Position numbers and translations under genes: made by a program. Shown piece after piece: positions 30,949 to 32,134 of a stretch of 32,134 bases of DNA; the stretch's first letter is position 1, and each line of letters starts with the position of its first letter. This DNA comes from Mageeibacillus sp. UBA1255 (GTDB lineage: Bacteria; Bacillota; Clostridia; UBA1212; UBA1255), in the NCBI GenBank assembly GCA_002308795.1, contig DBVV01000129.1:1-32134 (forward strand), given 5' to 3'. The notes under the pieces were generated by a model. That model saw only the letters and a program-made list of their open reading frames with translations, made no database searches and had not been told where the DNA came from.

Positions 30949-32134
30949 ATGCGCATAGGAAAAAGAATAATATCATCGATTGCCCTCGTGATGGCAGCAG
31001 CGATACCGGCTGTTTTTTCAGGCTGCGCACGGAACGATCCCGAAAAACCGGAAGAGAACGTCACTCCCTTGCAGGATTGGGGCGAGCCCGCAGATATCCC
31101 TCTGACTGAGATCGATTATCCGGAAAAAACGCTGCCCGTACCGGTATTGACCGCGCCGAAACTTTCGGAATATCCTGCCTTCAAATTCAGCAGCCGGGAA
31201 CTTATAGAAGGATTCCGCTTCGAATCGCCGGTCGACGGGAGTGTTGTCAACGCCATGTGCATCCGTTTTACCGGGGCGCCTCAGGTAAGAAAAGGGCAGG
31301 ACGTTGTTTTTGCGCTTAACGGCGTGGAGGCGGGACGGTATTCACGCGACACGGGCTCACAATACGTTGACCTCACGGCCGGCGGAGAAGCGCTGGTCAA
31401 GGGCGAAAACGTATTGACCGCGGCGCTTCCGTCCGGGACTAAATTCGATGCGGAACTCGTGATATATTCGGATCTGATCGCGGCGAAAGCGAAATTGTCC
31501 GTATCTGCTGCATCGGGCGTGACCGTTCCGGAAGCGCTTTTCGGAATGAATATGGAAATCACTCGTTCCTGCTGGTTCGGGGGACTTTCTGCCGAGCTCC
31601 TCAACAACAGAAAATTTTACGCGCTCGATCAGGATCATCGAAACCCGGCGGCGTGGTCTGTTTCGGCGGGAAGGACTGTGACGGATGATAAAACGCACAG
31701 TATCTGCGGCAGTAATTACGTCGTGCTTGATGACGGCGGTGAGCTCCGGTACAGCGACGAACTGCGTCTGGATGCCGGGAAAGAGTACGTGTTTGAGGTT
31801 TGGACGGCGTCGGAGGATAAAGATAGCGCCGTTTACGTATACGTCGGTGATAGTAAAATAGGCGAGTTTTGCTCCGGGCGCAGTGCAGAGGCGCATAAGT
31901 TCAGTTTTGTGGCAGCTGACGATCAAGGAAGTTCGGCAGGAGATCCTTCGTCAGGAGTGAGATTGACCATGCGCTCGAGCGGCGGAAGTGTCGAACTGTA
32001 CGAAGCATCGCTATTGCCCGCGGACAATTTCTACGGTATGAGCATTGACGCGGTTTCCGCACTGAAAACGCTCGGACCCGCTGCGCTGCGGTACCCTGGA
32101 GGCTGCTGCGCTGACCGTTTTGACTGGCGGGAGC
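30949..32134 (+). CDS. GH51-like alpha-L-arabinofuranosidase lipoprotein, cut by the window end
   Basis: The open frame of 395 codons runs off the window. GAGGAGGAG at 30931-30939 supports ATG 30949. Lipobox FSGC gives Cys26. Residues about 55-180 are a beta-rich domain with ALNGVEAGRYSRDTGSQYVD. From about 185 the GH51 opening appears: ALFGMNMEITRSCWFGGLSA then ELLNNRKF, corresponding to the LFGIFFEDINHAADGGLYAE pattern. A carbohydrate-binding-like insertion follows (AWSVSAGRTV ... EVWTASEDKD), and then ALRYPGGCCADRFDWRE, the conserved RWPGG-C strand. Catalytic Glu residues should lie beyond the window, so activity cannot be judged. With the GH43 gene upstream it suggests arabinose-containing polysaccharide as operon substrate. 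Confidence 0.75.
   Translation, partial: MRIGKRIISSIALVMAAAIPAVFSGCARNDPEKPEENVTPLQDWGEPADIPLTEIDYPEKTLPVPVLTAPKLSEYPAFKFSSRELIEGFRFESPVDGSVVNAMCIRFTGAPQVRKGQDVVFALNGVEAGRYSRDTGSQYVDLTAGGEALVKGENVLTAALPSGTKFDAELVIYSDLIAAKAKLSVSAASGVTVPEALFGMNMEITRSCWFGGLSAELLNNRKFYALDQDHRNPAAWSVSAGRTVTDDKTHSICGSNYVVLDDGGELRYSDELRLDAGKEYVFEVWTASEDKDSAVYVYVGDSKIGEFCSGRSAEAHKFSFVAADDQGSSAGDPSSGVRLTMRSSGGSVELYEASLLPADNFYGMSIDAVSALKTLGPAALRYPGGCCADRFDWRE

Overview
The window looks like chromosome from a Gram-positive Bacillota (Clostridia-like) bacterium, probably uncultured. Supporting evidence is strong AGGAGG-type ribosome binding sites, many short lipoprotein signal peptides, LPXTG-like C-terminal sorting signals (QPATGD, VPQTGD), LacI- and AraC-type regulators and a Gram-positive style of modular, Thr/Pro-linked surface proteins. 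No rRNA, tRNA, phage or transposase gene is visible. Nearly everything concerns capture, cleavage or sensing of complex glycans at the cell surface.

Layout. (1) 1-3.4 kb, GC-rich: a cell-wall protein with two discoidin domains and a GH28-like beta-helix enzyme, each ending in a strong terminator. (2) 3.4-12.8 kb, clearly AT-rich (hand counts of 60-base lines: about 30% G+C at 7561 and 12181, against about 62% at 2641 and 15601): three surface proteins carrying NPCBM carbohydrate-binding modules, one of them fused to a SASA-type esterase; a chain of four broken genes (GH36 alpha-galactosidase, xylose-isomerase-like, an aldolase-like stub, a 2-hydroxyacid dehydrogenase/MBL-hydrolase chimera); a second, non-exported SASA esterase; and a LacI-type repressor. 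A perfect 16-bp palindrome sits just downstream of the consensus promoter that starts this island. (3) 12.9-13.34 kb: a six-unit array of exactly 37-bp palindromes spaced by 73-74 bp (one gap of 106 bp), non-coding and of unknown function. (4) 13.4-16.0 kb: two lipoproteins, one beta-helix-like and one with an NlpC/P60-like cysteine-peptidase domain. (5) 16.0-19.7 kb, minus strand: a 903-residue stalked surface protein followed by an unrecognised cytosolic protein. (6) 19.8-25.3 kb: an MFS transporter, a GH20 hexosaminidase lipoprotein and a large lipoprotein with a TIM-barrel-like domain plus a discoidin domain. (7) 25.4-32.1 kb: a minus-strand GH29-like protein diverging from a probable operon of GH43 lipoprotein, AraC regulator, uroporphyrinogen-decarboxylase-like remnant, twin-module surface protein, and a GH51-like lipoprotein cut by the window end.

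How it may work together (inference): wall- and lipid-anchored binding modules (NPCBM, discoidin, unknown twin modules) hold a glycan near lipoprotein hydrolases (GH20, GH43, GH51-like, SASA esterase). Sugars could enter through the MFS protein, while LacI and AraC regulators tune expression. At five places (about 8650, 9300, 9985, 29245, plus a domain-trimmed esterase at 10289) genes are shortened in a way that keeps the front of one gene and the back of the same or the next. This suggests repeated deletion, or a repeated assembly error. The most unusual structure is the phased palindrome array at 12902-13338.
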